Source: Pleurodeles waltl (Eukaryota > Chordata > Amphibia > Caudata > Salamandridae). Taken from it: a stretch of DNA of 64,000 bases. Each line of letters starts with the position of its first letter. The stretch's first letter is position 1. The stretch lies in assembly GCF_031143425.1 (NCBI RefSeq), contig NC_090444.1, forward strand, positions 1,537,404,782 to 1,537,468,781, in the 5' to 3' direction. The translations under genes were made by a program, and so were the position numbers. The notes beneath the pieces are model-generated. The model saw only the letters and a program-made list of their open reading frames with translations. It did no database searches and had not been told where the DNA came from. Below are positions 22,691 to 36,300 of the stretch, in pieces.

Positions 22691-23040
22691 TGGCTAAATA
22701 TGTGTAGATATGGTCGTCTGTCAGATACATGTCATTGACTAAGACAACGCATATCAATATTGATGTTACATAGGCTGAGAACATTCCAGGATTGGTCTTC
22801 TACCCTTGTGGGGAGGGGGGCTACAATACCTTATTTGAGAGGCAAGTGATGAGAAGGCACTTAAAACCTTGGTTTTAGGCATTAAAATTTGTGCAGAAAA
22901 ATCATTGAAAATATCCAAGGTTGTTTTGTATTTTTTGATAAGTACTGTCATCATAAGTGGGAACATCATATGATCTTTAGCACTGAATAATCACAAGTAG
23001 GGATGTCACACAACCTTAATTCTGATGATATCTCATTAAC
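22691..23040. other. No gene seen
   Basis: This A/T-rich stretch lies between the pol remnant and L1-B. A 5' LTR of the retrovirus is not recognisable here, so the remaining upstream retrovirus is either deleted or too diverged. Confidence 0.3.
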
Positions 23041-23806
23041 ATTGCTGTACGAACCCTAAACCTGGATATGAAGATGCCACCCCAGCTGGAAGCATGCTGG
23101 CGCAGCGTAGCAACTGAGCACCACTCACAGAGCAGCCTGCAAGCTAAGTGCATTTCACAGCCTGGCCTTCCCCTGTGCTGAGACTATGGTGACTGTGGGG
23201 CTGCGTTCAGCAGAGGAGCAGTTAGGCCTAAGGAAAGTGTGCGGCCCTCTTCACGTGTGGAGCCCAATGCGTGCACATCCATCCACCACATCGAGACCCC
23301 TGATAACTGAAGCAGGAAGTAGATGTCATTGACCCTTCACAGTGGAAGGCCTCTGGCCCTGGTCTTGAATGGGCCCTGACCTCCCAGTGATGATGGTAGG
23401 GCAGGATAGCGCTCCCACCCCATATTGGTGCTATCCTTTGCACCTAAGGCTCGATCAAGGTTGCCCTGCATAGACAGAACCCTGCCATTACATTCAGAAC
23501 AATACCAAAAACTGTTAGCCTTTGCTTTGCACATAAGGGCTAGCTCCACAAGGCAGTTCTGTCTGTTTGTGGACTTAGAGCACTTGAGAAATTGCGAGGG
23601 CACGTGGCCACGAACACCAGCACAGCGAGTCTGTCAGGCCACATGGTGATCGGTGAGCATCTGATATAGTGAAGAACATGGCTTCGAAGAACTGTACTAA
23701 AGGAAAGTCATAATAACTGCCTTATGTATTTCTGCCACCTAGATTCTATGGGGAAAGTCACTTCGAAAAAAGGATCAACCCAGGGGGAATTTACTGAGCC
23801 CCCCAG

Positions 23807-24534
23807 ATGAGGGAATGGTCCCCTCCCAACCAGGATCCTTGGGAACCCCACTCTTCAAGACATCCTACAAGCCATCATGATCACTTGGGAGGTCCTCGAA
23901 ATGAAGTCAACAACTTGGTAGGTGACATGGGGATCTTAAAAAACAATCATAGGCTGCTTGCAGACCATGTCACAACAGCAGAACAGGATTTGGCAGAGGT
24001 CCCTGCAGCTTTGATGACCATGAAGGAGAAAATCTTAGAAGTAAGATCAGAGGGTGAGGAAAACACATCACGTCGCAATAACATCAGAGTGATTGGTCTG
24101 CCTGAACACGCGAAAGGGGGTCATGTGCTGAATTATCTAGAATGCTGGTACCAGAACAACACATTTTATGCATTAGAGTGCCAGCGTGGCCCCCTGTTCC
24201 TGGAGTGCCACCACACCCAGTGATCATGAGGCTGTTGCATTATAAGGACAGAGACCCTATTCGGAACCAAGCTCGATTGAAAGGGGGCTTCAAAGTGGAC
24301 AACAGTAAGGTCATGATCTTCTCAGACTTCACTAGGGAAGCCAAAAGACAGCATGCCACATTCTTGGAGGTGAAACATCAGCTCTGCCGCATGGAGATCA
24401 CTTATGCCATGATGCTCCCCACCAGACTGAGAGTATTGACCCTAAATGGAGTGCAATTCTTCCTGACCCCACAGGAAGCCTGGGAGTGGATTGATCAATA
24501 TGCGCTCCCTAACTCACCTCAGGGATCACCCTGA
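23807..24534 (+). pseudogene. L1-B ORF1
   Basis: The first frame (23,807-24,223) carries a helical region (NEVNNLVGDMGILKNNHRLL and onward) and the RRM entrance SRRNNIRVIGLPE. A frameshift near 24,150-24,220 moves to a second frame (24,142-24,534) with HYKDRDPI, then VMIFSDFTREAKRQ and a C-terminal part, as in transposase_22 proteins of L1. It is inactive. Confidence 0.8.
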
Positions 24535-24875
24535 CGGGGGACTGTGAGAATCAGGTCAAAACTCAGAGCCAAGATTAGAAGCAGGGTGATCACCCCCAGT
24601 GCAGAGGCTCAGCAATGATGAGGACAGTGGATGCAGCGGCGTCGATGAGCAGCACTGGCATGAGCCCACCATCCACAGTGAGAGGTGGAGGCACACATGA
24701 TTCAGACTCTGATCGCAGATCCACTTCATCTGAGGCTTGGGGCAGTCCTGCCCAAAGTGATACCTGGAACTGCTAATAAACCTCACTGATCCTCCCTTTT
24801 GTTTTCCCAGTACTGGATTGGAAGATCAGGCAATTGGGCAGGTATCCAATAGTGAATGTCACAACACATTTCTAG

Positions 24876-27800
24876 ATGCACCGGATGGCGACACCCATAA
24901 CCTATAAATTCATATACTGGAGCATTTGGGAGATGCAAATGATGACCAAGGGATATGAAATGTTTTTGTGCCTTAACAGAAAGGGAATCCACATAGCACT
25001 ATTACAGGATAACCACCATACAGCTAAAGAAGGGAAGGTATTACAGAAAAGGTGGAGCGGACAGGCCTATTGCAGAACATACTCAGTTTTTGCGAGGGTT
25101 GTACTCTTCTGGATATACCTAGGGCTCCCCTTTCAACACATTGGCGTCATGGTTCAACTAGCAGGTAAATTTGTGGTGCTAATGGGGCACCTAGTGGGAC
25201 GAGACGTAGTCATAATTAACATCTATGCCCTGAAAGTAGATCAGGGAGCGTTCCTAGAGGACTTGTATAAGGACTTAGCTCCCCACCAGGTACACTTAGT
25301 TATTATGGGAAGAGACTTCAATTGTTTGGCAGATCGCACTCTAGATCAAACCCACCCCCAATTGAAAGATTGCTCAGTCATCAGTTCAGCATGTCAGTTT
25401 GAGAACTGGCAGGCTATGTGGGGCTGGTGGATACTGAGCAACGTATGCACCCCTTAGTCAGGGACTACACTTTCTTTTCCAGTCTCCACAAATTACACAC
25501 GTGGTTGGATAGTTTTCTCTAAAATCCAGATCATCATGGGTTGGTACGAGAAGTCAAATACCAAGCTAGAACCTTAGTAGACCACAACCGGATCTTCCTT
25601 CACCTGCGCTGTGAACAGTTGCAACCTTGTACCTCTACCTAGAGATTGAAGCTAGGAGCTTTGGAGGATCCGGACTGTTACAACACTATACGGGACAGCA
25701 TCCAGCAATACTTTGAGGCCAACACTGGCACTGCGTCCTCCCCACTGATGGAGTTTTACGCCTTTAAGGCAGTGAACAGAGGAAAATGCATATCCGAGAT
25801 GGTGGGAGTTAGGTGCACGCTGGTAGCTGAAGTGGAGGCTACGGAAGCAGAGCTAAGGGATGTGGAGATACATGGCCAGTTCACCCAGACCTACAGCGAA
25901 CACTGCTAGACACTAAGGACAGACTGGCAGGGAAGGTTGAGAAGCACAGGTGTTATAATAACAAAGAATATATGATCAGAGCCCACGCAGAGAGGGGACA
26001 GAGCTGGCATACTTTTGACCTGGCTGGCCAACCCTGCCAAAAGGTTCTCAGTAAGAGTTGAGCTTGAGACAGACCAAGGGACCAGGCTATGTAGGCAGGC
26101 AGACATCAACCAACACTTTAGTGACTACTACACTGCCTTTTATGCAAACTACTCCGCACACACAGGAGAGGTCATTACTACTTTTGACCCCTTTATTTCT
26201 CACGACTTTTGCCCCTCTGGAGGCTGAGGGATTAGGAGGAGATGTTATACCTCAAGAGATAAGGGGGCCCTGAAGGGCATGGTGCAAAGAAAACACCTGG
26301 TACAGATGGATTCTGTGTCAAGGTTTATGCCAGGTATGTAGATCTACTGACTCCTAAACTAGTGGACATATATAGTGCAGCCAGGGAAACGGGCCACCTC
26401 CTGCCCTCCACTTGAGAGGCAGAGGTGATATTATTAATAAAGCCTGGAAGACAAGGCCATGATTATACCGTGTACAGGCCATTGTTGATGCTAAACATCG
26501 ACTACAAGATCCTCGGGTAGGATCCTAGCCACCAGACTACTCCCATATATGATGAGATTAGAACACCCTAATCAGGCAAGATTTATCCCTAGCTGGAACA
26601 CAGAGATTAACATTAGGAGACTGTTAACCCTATTAGAGACAGACACCTATGCAAGGGGGAGGCAGTGACCTTTGCGATGGACATAGAAAAAGCCTTTGGT
26701 AGCTTGGAGTAGAACTTTCTGTATGTGGTGATGGAACACCTGGGATTGGGACAGGGCTTCATAGCTTGGAACCACCTACTTTATATGTACCAGAGTTAAA
26801 ACTAGCCGTGCCATTTCTGAGAGTTATGCGGTAGGCAGGAGAACCAGACAGAGTTGCATGTTTTAGCCCCTGCTCTTTGAGCTGGCAATTGAGCAGCTGT
26901 CTAACTGTGTCAGGTTGAGAGAGTACTACTAGGGCTTGATGGTCGGGTGACAGCTACAATTTTTTGCCTTGTATACAGATGACCTCCTGTTATTCCTCCG
27001 TGACACAGCTGAGGACCTTGTTGTGGTCAGGCAGCTATTGGTTGTATTCGGATCACTATCAGGTCTTTTGGTCAACTGGCTTTCTGTCAAACCTATTCCC
27101 TACACTAGTGGACCGTGCCCCGTCCTAGAGCCTCACACTACTACAATGGGTATCCGGGTGCCTGCAATATCTAGGGGTTAAGATTTTCCATGACTCGGCC
27201 AACTTGCTAGATGGGAATATTGGAGAAGCAGTCCATGCACTTAAAGCGACAACTGACTTTTAGGCAATGCTTCTTTGTCAGTAGCAGGCCATATTGCCCT
27301 ACATAAAAATGGCGGCGCTTCCGCGGTTAATACATTTCTTTGAGACTTTGCAGGTATGGATTCCTCAGGCCGTATTTCAAGAAGTAGATTCACTCATGGT
27401 GGCTTTTCTGTGGGGTAAAGGCAGTAGATGAGTTGTGTTAATGACACAGTAGTGCCCTGTGGGTGACGGTGGCTTAGCGGTCCCTGACTTCGCGGCCTAT
27501 TACCTGGCGGAGCAGTTTCAGTGGCTCATTCAGAGGTGTGGCACACAGATCGACCCTGAGGCGCAAGTTGGGACAACTTATCACTGAGCTCCTGCAACTA
27601 TTCTGCATGCTCCTGAGGTTTGGTGTGCCCCCTGCAGGGGGTACTATCAAATTCCCAGTGCTCAGGTGGTGTTGGAACAGGTGCCAATGGAAAACTCGCA
27701 CATGGGTCCTGTACTCACCAGACCTACCTTTAAGTATGCTGCAGGTATTACCACATGGGGGAGGGGTGGGGCTTGGAGGACAGGGTGGCCACAGGAGCGA

Positions 27801-28640
27801 CAAGTGTGGGAAACCTGTTTCATGCTTATGAACTGCTCTTCTTTGAGGAGTTTTGCATGGAGTTTGGCTTACCCCAGGGGCACTTGCTGCTCCACAGAGC
27901 AGTAACTGCAACAATAAGAAAAAGTTGGGGGACTGGTTTGTCAGAATCGCCACATCATGGGACCTGCCAATATGTTGTCACGTCCTTGGGCACTTTTAAA
28001 GCCATTGCCTGTTTGCATATGGAAATCAGGCACAAGATGCTGCTTCCATTGAAAATATTACAAACTCAACGGGAGGAGATCTAGGGGATCCTGATACCCG
28101 AGGGTGACTGTGTGACATTGCTAGACCAGGTGCCCAAGCTGTTGAGGAATGCCAGTTTTAAGTTAATCAATTACTATATTCTCTACAAGGGGGTACCTTA
28201 CCCTGGAAAGAGTGAATTAATATTATAACACAGCTGGGGCAACATGCCCGCTATGTGGGGTGGTTGGAGTTGAATTTTTTCATATGCTCTGGGACTGCCC
28301 AAAGTTAGAGGCCTAATGGAAAGAAGTCACGACCACTATAGCAGACGTTACACAGAAAGAGATCTCCCAATCCCCTGGGTATTGCCTATTAAGTTGATTC
28401 CTACATACTGCTAAGACCAAATTCACTAGCAGGTTCCAGGAGTTGGCCATCATTCTGACAAAGAGGGAAATTGTGAAAAATTGGAAGGCTGCTGGAGGTC
28501 CTCGGGTCACACTGTAGCATAGAGAGTTTGAGGCATTGGTGGGCTATGAAAGTGAGGTCCTGCAACGCTAGACGGGATGAGATTCATTAGGTGTAGCCAG
28601 GGCCTGAGAGGCACTGGTAGATTGTTTGAAGGACCAGGAC
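24876..28640 (+). pseudogene. L1-B ORF2, endonuclease and reverse transcriptase
   Basis: The endonuclease part (24,876-25,457) shows HIALLQDNHH, where the catalytic QETH has become QDNH, then VIINIYA and VIMGRDFNCLADR. The reverse transcriptase has YRPL near 26,470, DIEKAFG near 26,680 (motif A with its second Asp lost), and a YTDD box at 26,972-26,983 in place of YADD. The C-terminal part is traceable to about 28,640 with QFQWLIQR and a cysteine cluster near 28,240. Many stops and frameshifts and at least three changed active-site positions mean it is inactive. Confidence 0.82.
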
Positions 28641-28985
28641 TCCTCATCTCAGGCATCGCCCACCAGTGGCCTGAGAGCTCCAACCCCCTAATGGAAAAGA
28701 CTGATACCTGTGGACCCGCTCACTGACCACTCCCCTACACAGGTAGCTTTCTGGCGTTTCATGTCACCGTCCTCTATTTCGCACCTTGCTACATCAAACA
28801 AATATTACTGGAAAGAATGGACTGGTTCTACTGTAAGGAGTGCGTGACTTGGGGTGAGAGTGGCGGAAGATTCAGGGACAGTGGTCACACATGATTATAT
28901 CCTGTTTCTGAGATATGTGACAATGTTATTTGACTTGCTGGCATATGATGACTTGTAAACCAACAAAATCTTTTAAAAAACACAG

Positions 28986-29994
28986 GATTGTTGTTGTAAC
29001 CCCTAACACGCCCTAAACAATGTCAGTGGGGGTGTCTGAATAAGGGTAAAGTTTTCTTTGTTTTCAGTTTTAAACATCTTCTCATGACAGTTCTCTCCTT
29101 GAGGCATTTGAGGTCTTCGTAGTCCATTTTTCAAGGCTTGTGCTGTATGTTAGAAGTTGTTTTGTGGTTTGCTTTTTAATCTGTTTTGATGCTGTTTTCT
29201 CTTTAGAACTTTGGTATGAACATTTTGAAATTTGACCAATCATGCAAGCTTCAAATATAGATTTTTTTTATTTGTTGTATATAACTTGTTGTGCATCTAG
29301 AATTCTTGGATGATTAACGTTCTAAATCTAGCCTCTGATCTTTATTCCCTTTTACTTCTTATTTTTGATAGACCCCTTTTGCTATTTGTTATGATTCAAG
29401 ATCTTCGATTCATCATATATAAACCAGATAATTCTGATTGACGGTGGAACACATATCTGAATAGATCCACCGAAACGTACATTGACAATTTTAACTGCCC
29501 ATTGTAACTTGCCCTAAAAGAAGGAAACAAGACTTTGATCAATAGTTGCCTCACTATTAGTGCCAAAATTGTAAATCAATAATTGCCAGGGCCCTCTTCA
29601 GGAGGCCAGTGCAGCTTGCACCACCCATCACCCTTGTCAGCACTGCCAATGACAGTATCAATATAACTACTAACAATCACACTTCTGCAAGTGTGACTAT
29701 TCAGACTAATCTAGACTCCAAAGATAAGAATGTTTTGGGTGACAGGTATTTATCATTTTTAATGTATATTGAATATTAAACAACAGTTTTTGAGGTTATT
29801 TCTAAATTCGGCAGATAGCACCACAATGTGCCATATTGACGTAAGTGCGAGTGTTGACAATTAAGTGCCAGTACCAAGCACAGGAAACCACTGGCTCAAA
29901 TGAATCACTGCTTACTATTGAGATTTGTGATGTGTAACAGGGATTTTAATACATGATTTATAAATGGGTAAATTGTAACTAGGGTTTTTGGGAC
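28986..29994. other. No gene; ends with a possible ribozyme-bearing repeat tail
   Basis: This T- and A-rich DNA has no recognisable reading frame. Around 29,434-29,490 it contains a hammerhead-like arrangement described separately, which suggests the 3' end of an old Penelope-like or related element. Confidence 0.35.
29434..29486 (+). ncRNA. Degenerate hammerhead-like motif
   Basis: CTGATTGA (29,434-29,441, one extra T against the CTGATGA core) is followed by GGTGGA (29,443-29,448), which pairs perfectly with TCCACC (29,466-29,471). GAAAC follows directly. Stem III and stem I are not convincing. The order matches a hammerhead core, but it is probably decayed or coincidental. Confidence 0.3.
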
Positions 29995-31868
29995 TGTAAT
30001 AAATTGGAGAGGGGGTGAGAAGACACCACACTAAATAATCACAATCCTTGTCATGGTGAATCACTAAAGTAACTAATTAAACCTGAGCTTAACCCCTGTG
30101 ATAGCTAGGCACAAAAACAGTCAGGCTTAACTTAAGGCAAAGTGTAAAGTATCTATGAAGCATACGAACAGTAGTAAAGTGACAACACAACATAGTAAAA
30201 ATCTCAAACCAATTTAGAACAACAGACAATATTTAAACAGATAACATGACACCAAACTGACACACTTTCCATAGGTAGCACCACAGTTATAAATATTTAA
30301 GCTTGTGGTTCAAAATAGTGCCAAAAAGTGTTATTTTTCAATTGCGATCATCTGGATGCATGTGACAAAGTCAAAAGTTAAGGCGGACCACAATGGAGCA
30401 CAGGTTGGCTAAAAGAACCTGGTTTCTTCGAGTATAAAATGTTTTACATTAGAATTTTGTCTCTGGAATGAACTTCAAAAATCCTCAGCAGGGCAAGGCT
30501 GCAGAGTGTGACCAAAGAGGGTTCAACGTCATTGGATAGTCCTCAACGAGGTCTAGGTAAAGCCGCTGACTTTTGGTGGGAAAGCCCATAGTGGGAAAAT
30601 TTAGGATTTCATGCCTAGAGAATGTCCCTCTCTGACTGGATAATCTGCCCACCTTCGCCTGGTGAAGATTTGTACCTTCTGAATTAGTTACTTTTTTGGA
30701 GCTCAGTTTCATTCAATGGGGGAAGACTGCATGCTATCGAAGAAGAAGGTTCCATGAGGCCAGACACCTTCTCTGCCAAGTCTCACTGGATCTGATTTAC
30801 TGCTACAGAGAAGAACCCAGGGGAAGCAACCTGAATCTATGGCCAAGTTATGATACACCTTTGTCAGATCAGCTTTTCAGGTTGGTCCTGGTCCCTCCAT
30901 CTTCTCATAGTAAAACATTGGCAAAAAGTTTCTAAATCCCAGGTTTCAGGAAACATCAGGATGAGTACACTTTGACACGAGCCAAGAGTCCAGGATGTTG
31001 GGTACAGCACTTGGGGGTCAAGACTCACTTCAGCAGGAGCTATCTTCAGGGTGCTGGGCAGGTCCATATGGAACTGATCAGTGGGGATAAAGTGGGAAAA
31101 GGCTTCTTGGAGCTTGTTGTGTCCATGTAGTTTAAACAGAAGATCGTCCAACTGGCCCTTGGAGTTACTTATGGGCTACTGATTTCTAAGCAAGCAGGTC
31201 TAGTCTTCCTTCAGGATTCAGAGAGCAGGATAGTCCATCTTCTGATCTTCAAGGTAAAGTATTGTTTGACTGGAGATGCCCTTTTTATGCCTACTGTCAG
31301 TCTGTGGGTAGTCAAAAATCCTGGCCACCCCTTACCCACTCAGATAAAGTTTCCTATGGGTGACCCTACCCACATTTGCAGCAGTTTCTGTGTGTTTTAT
31401 TGCAAACTATCCCACAGCACCCAATCTCTACCCAAATCCAACATGGCAGAACCATTCTTTCCTGGGTCTCTGCTGCCTGTGCCCACCCAGAAGTGCGGCT
31501 ATGATAATGGGCAAACCCTTCCTTGTGGTCACTCCAATACAGACAGAGTGCCCCCATGAGGGGAGCTCCCACCTCTCACTGAGCTTGGGGATAAGCTGAT
31601 TAGGAAGAAAAGGGAGGCAGGACTAGGCGTGAGCTACATCTGCCAATGAAAAGGTAGGAACCCTTTGAAGCTAAGGAGGGGGTTTAGCACAGCCTGCCAG
31701 GGCATTCTACTCAAGGAAGAAACATACCCTTATATACCAAAACCTTTTATCAACTGTCTGTGAGCAATCCACATCTCACTACAGGGGAGCAATTCACCAA
31801 TCATGTAACACTGGACTCTGATAGAAGTGCACATTTGGCTGAGGTAAGATTACACCAACTTTCTAACA
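29995..31868 (-). mobile_element. LTR-like repeat, family related to the solo LTR at 57.5 kb
   Basis: On the minus strand it probably begins TGTTAGAAAG (CTAACA on the plus strand at 31,863-31,868). It has a TATA-like GCATAAAAAGGGC near 31,280 and ends in a tail whose words (GTTAAGCCTGACTG, TAGCTA) resemble those at the end of the LTR at 57.5-59.7 kb. The low-coordinate end near 29,995 is uncertain, and no 5-base duplication was found. No coding capacity is visible, as expected for a solo LTR. Confidence 0.5.
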
Positions 31869-33288
31869 TTGTGCCTCATGTATTTCCACCATAACACATG
31901 CCATTGGACAGCCTGGTGCGAATGGATAGAAAAGGATGCAACCAAGATGATGCATAGCCCTAGATCCAGACACTTCTACACAGCTGAGTAAGATGCTGTA
32001 ATCATCTGTGATGAAAGCCACAGATAAATCCTTTAAAACTAAGACTGATGCATGACCTGCATCACCTTATATCCTTAGATCATCCATAACTGCCATCAAG
32101 ACAGATTCTGTATCTTGAACAAGGCGGAAGCCCCACTGCAGTGGGTCCAAAAGGATGGCCATCTAGGAGATGACTGCAGATAGTAGTGACATAGTTTTCC
32201 AAAACCTTTTACACAGAATGGTATCAGCAAGAAAGGTATGTAGTTCTTAAACATTTGAAGATAAGACCACATTTTTTTCAACAGCGACATTACTATTACA
32301 TTTTTGAATGACTGAGGTAACACTCCTTTGATTTGTTAAATGTTAAACAAAGAGAAGATCTGATTTGAGTCATCCACCACAATAGGTGAAAAAACGTGGG
32401 AGGATGGAATTCAGTGTGGAGCCTGATTTCACTTTGGAGATTCATTTCTAGTAACTAAGTTGGAGATTGGGAATGAATTGATTATTACCGCATTGGGAGT
32501 GGCATTAGTTTGAAATAGACTTCAAGGACTTCAAGTGGTCACACACGTTTCTTTTTGGGGGGGGGATGCCTGATGAAATCCTCTCCGTAGAAAATAGTTA
32601 TGTAGCCATGTTAAACACAGCCTGCTGAATATTAGTGAAATTTGTGATCTTGTTAGTAAAGAATTCTGTTTTCATATCAGAGATACAGTGTTTATAATAA
32701 CATAGAACTTTTCTGAATTTCACCCTACTGGATGCTGTAACTTGCTTGCTTTGGGGGCTCAGAATTTAATAAATCATCACTCGCCTCTTTTTGAGATAAC
32801 TGTAATGACTTTATGAGGCTACATAAGGTGCTTTGAAATCTCAGTGACTTCAATTTAAGTCCTGAGTGAAAAGCTTTTCTCTTTTTTAACAATCAATGGG
32901 CACCTTTGGTTCACTTAATAAATGCACCCTGAAAGTCTTCCACCATGCTGCATATTGGATATCTGGTCATGTATTCTCTGTGCTCACCTCTTTTCTTGTA
33001 GCATATACTTTCCCTGGATCAACATCATATGTACCACTCTTTGTAATTCTGAAAAAGATGTATAACATGAAACTTTCATCCAAACAACACTTCAAGTAGG
33101 TTGATAGCAGGACAGCTTAAGGGTACACACATTATTTTCTGTTTCTGTATCTTACCACAATACATTCAGTAAATAAACTAACATAATTCAAACAAGGAGA
33201 AAAGAAACTTGGATTTCCGAGGATTTCAAGAGACAATTCAGATATGGCTGAAGACGGTGCTTCCTTTCTGTCACAGCCTTGCATCCCC
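31869..33288. other. No gene except a CR1/L2-type fragment
   Basis: Apart from a reverse transcriptase fragment at about 32,085-32,340 on the minus strand, I see only A/T-rich sequence with a run of G at 32,563-32,570. Confidence 0.4.
32085..32340 (-). pseudogene. CR1/L2-type reverse transcriptase fragment
   Basis: The minus strand gives KNYIPFLLIPFCVKGFGKLC, a decayed form of the KNYRPISLLPF...KVLEK segment of CR1/L2-clade reverse transcriptases, followed by a short piece compatible with the next helix. It is a short, inactive fragment. Confidence 0.55.
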
Positions 33289-33336
33289 TCTACCTGAAAC
33301 ATCTCACCATCCCTCAGGTGAGATGTTTCAGGTAGA
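33289..33336. other. Perfect 20-bp hairpin with 8-base loop
   Basis: The arms 33,289-33,308 and 33,317-33,336 are perfect reverse complements (core CCTGAAACATCTCACC), with the loop ATCCCTCA. It could be a tiny inverted-repeat element or a precursor-like hairpin. No expression evidence exists in the sequence. Confidence 0.8.
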
Positions 33337-36300
33337 AACCCTACAAGCATATCATCTACTGCATATTCAGGTTGATGCTACATGTAGTTTTCAAATTATT
33401 GATGTAATGGTGACTGTAGCTCTTAACCCTTCAAGGTCATTCACATTTCTAGTGTATTTTGCATTTCTAAGCCTGTGCAGGAAAAGTATAATACTGCATG
33501 GTGGTAAATGAAATATACGTAGCAGTACAGAAAAAGCAGATGCATTAAATGCAGCAAGTAGAAAGATATATGATCATATTTGATGGTATAGTCGGGACTA
33601 TGAGCACAGGCTAGGACCTATGTCATGTGGGAGAAGAAAGTTAGCTGTTCTTCTTGAATGCATTCCTCAAGCAAATGGGTGGGTTCTACATAGGATTCAT
33701 TTATTCATAGAGTGGAAGCTGGAGTATTGGTTCATCATGGCCAGGCTGTCCATGCTGTGGTCATGGCCACACTACCATTTGAGATACTGGTGTTTCTGTG
33801 GGATTATATGTCCTTTATAATTTACCTATAAATGTAGCCATGCATTAGGGAATAGAAAGATCCAAAGTGAATGGTTAATTAGTTTTCTGATATTTAACGT
33901 CTTGGGCTCAATGTGACTGAATTGAATGGGGCAATTCGACATATTCATAGACTGTCATACAGTTTAAGGTGCAGCTCTATGTAAGTATTTCATATGGGTT
34001 CTGCTGTTTTCACATCATTTTAAGCTTTTCTTCTGGCAAGTGGAGGAGCACATGTCCTGATTTATTTCCACATGAAGGATCAAGCAAGTTGTTCACCTGC
34101 ATGGGCAGCTTTCACGACCACTGGGCTTGTGGTAGGATTTTCTTACAGAGCCCTTAAGAGCCGGTTGTCAATCTTATATTACAGGAGTGTCAGATTCATA
34201 TGTGGTGCAACCGTGATGCTGCCTGTTAGTCCATTACAAACCTTTATTTCCCCAGAGCCAATACTGCACCTCTCTACCTGCAAAGGGTTGCTGAATAAAT
34301 TCCTTGATCTTGAGGGTGAGGTTTGCAATAGTTATGGAGACCTTAATGGAAAATGGAGTATTCTCATTGAGTAAGAACATGTTGCATCGCTTGACATGCT
34401 TAACATATTAGTATTTGCATCATAGACTGAATACATTGCAGTACAGTGTATAAAAGCACTCTGGTCCAGGTGTGTTTTTGGGGAGCTGGAATGACCATGA
34501 GATTACTATTCATTTACAGGCCCAGTGATATAGCACAGGGAATATGAGCAAAACTAGCAGCTAGAAGGCTATGGTACCAGAAACTAGCTTAAATATTGTC
34601 TGACAAAAATATTGTCTTCCATTTTGTTTCACAAAGATATCACACTAATGTTTTTAATAATAGAAAATCTGCAATCAGTTAAGCATTTTTTGTAAACAAT
34701 ATTTAGACCACAAAATCTGTCAGAATAGTTTTATGACCAATATTCTGATATACAACATTGCGAGGAAAATAAAGGAGGGTAACTTGACATGAAATACACA
34801 TTACACAACATAATCTTCACTTTTACCATTGGACTTCAGGTTTTCTTGCAGTGCCATCATTGCTCTTTTTATTCCCTCTCCCCACATCGTCTACCCTTAG
34901 CACATCTGTGTAGAACCAGTGAGCTAAAGAAAGAGGAGCTCTGCTTGCAAGCTTATTCAACATCTCCAGATGGCTCGCTCCCCACTCAAACATCTAGTCT
35001 GACTGTCAGTGGCATGTGCTGCAGGACTTGTAATCTCTTCAACATCCACACAGTGCTCCTCCCGCTTCCTTCATCTGAAGCAGGCTAAGCTTTACATAGC
35101 TCCTGTTATAATGTCACCATTTGGCTCAGAATCTGCACTCCTGCTTCAAGTGTGCATACACGTGATGTGTGCGCTCGTAAGTTTGAGAATTCAGCATCCA
35201 TGATGGGCAGGAGTGATGCCACTTCTACACTCTTTAATCCATGTCATTCTGATTTAAAGGAAATATTGTGAGGATTTGGTACACTTTGTGATCAATTCCT
35301 CGAATTTGTCCCTTGCCACTTTCAAGCCAAATAGGTTCCCCGTTCAGCAGGGCTCCACTTGAGAATCCTTAGAGTAGGACCTAAATGTATCCTTTCATTA
35401 GCCCTCCTAGTAATTAACTAACAGGGCTCCTTTTGGACCTAGGACTCCTGACTGCATGTTTATTTTCTCCTATTTACCCTGGATCCTTAGGGAATACAGA
35501 ACCGGTGTTGAGGTAAAAGGCGATAGGAGAAGGGCATTCCCTGTCTGGGCCTGTTAAATGTGTTAAATATAATTGATTTGTAAGAGATATTAAAAATGTT
35601 AAAGTTTGCTGGTGGCTTATTAAAACAGTATTGACCGAAATTTTCTCAAGGTAATTAATGTAAGATCATGCACTGGTTTAACTCCTCCAGTAAATTATTG
35701 TGAAAATATAAATACTCCAAGTTACAACCTCCCACTCTACCAGATGAATTACCGCCTCTGGGTACAGCCCTTAGCTCCCTGGGTAGTATAACTGCTCCTG
35801 AGAACAGCACTTAGCTACCTGGGTGACATAGCTACTCTTGGCTGCATCCTTGGCGTGATATGTGCTCCAGGGTACAGACCTCATGCTACTTAGTGTACAA
35901 TGTTTCTATTCACCAGACTCACAGCTGGCACTGCAACTTCCTAATTTCCACTGGCATATTATATCACAAGACAATCTCAGCCTCATAATACTTAATCACA
36001 CAACTATATCCATCCATCGGTTAACCCTCACCACACTCTCAGCTCTCTAGAACTAACCTTTCTGGTTACATAATCCCTACTGTTTACAACTCTTGTACCT
36101 ATCTGTCCTCTACAGCCCATATATCCCCAGACTAACTTGCTCATAGTAGGGAGAGGGTGGAGCAACAGATAAGGTAGTTGCTAGTAGTAACTACCTTCTC
36201 TGCTCCTTAACCTCTCATTATACTTATGCCTCTTACTCCTCACTCCAATTCATCCTATAATTGCTACTCTCATAACTAATGGTCCAGTTCAACCCACTTG

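Larger units (their letters stand above)
23041..28985 (+). mobile_element. L1-B, old nearly full-length L1
   Basis: A GC-rich 5' leader (about 23,041-23,800) is followed by ORF1, ORF2 and a short 3' end with an A-rich tail near 28,970-28,980. All frames are broken many times, so it is older than L1-A and L1-C. A weak possible target duplication is ATTGCTGTACGAACCC at about 23,040 against ATTGTTGTTGTAACCCC at about 28,987. Confidence 0.75.
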
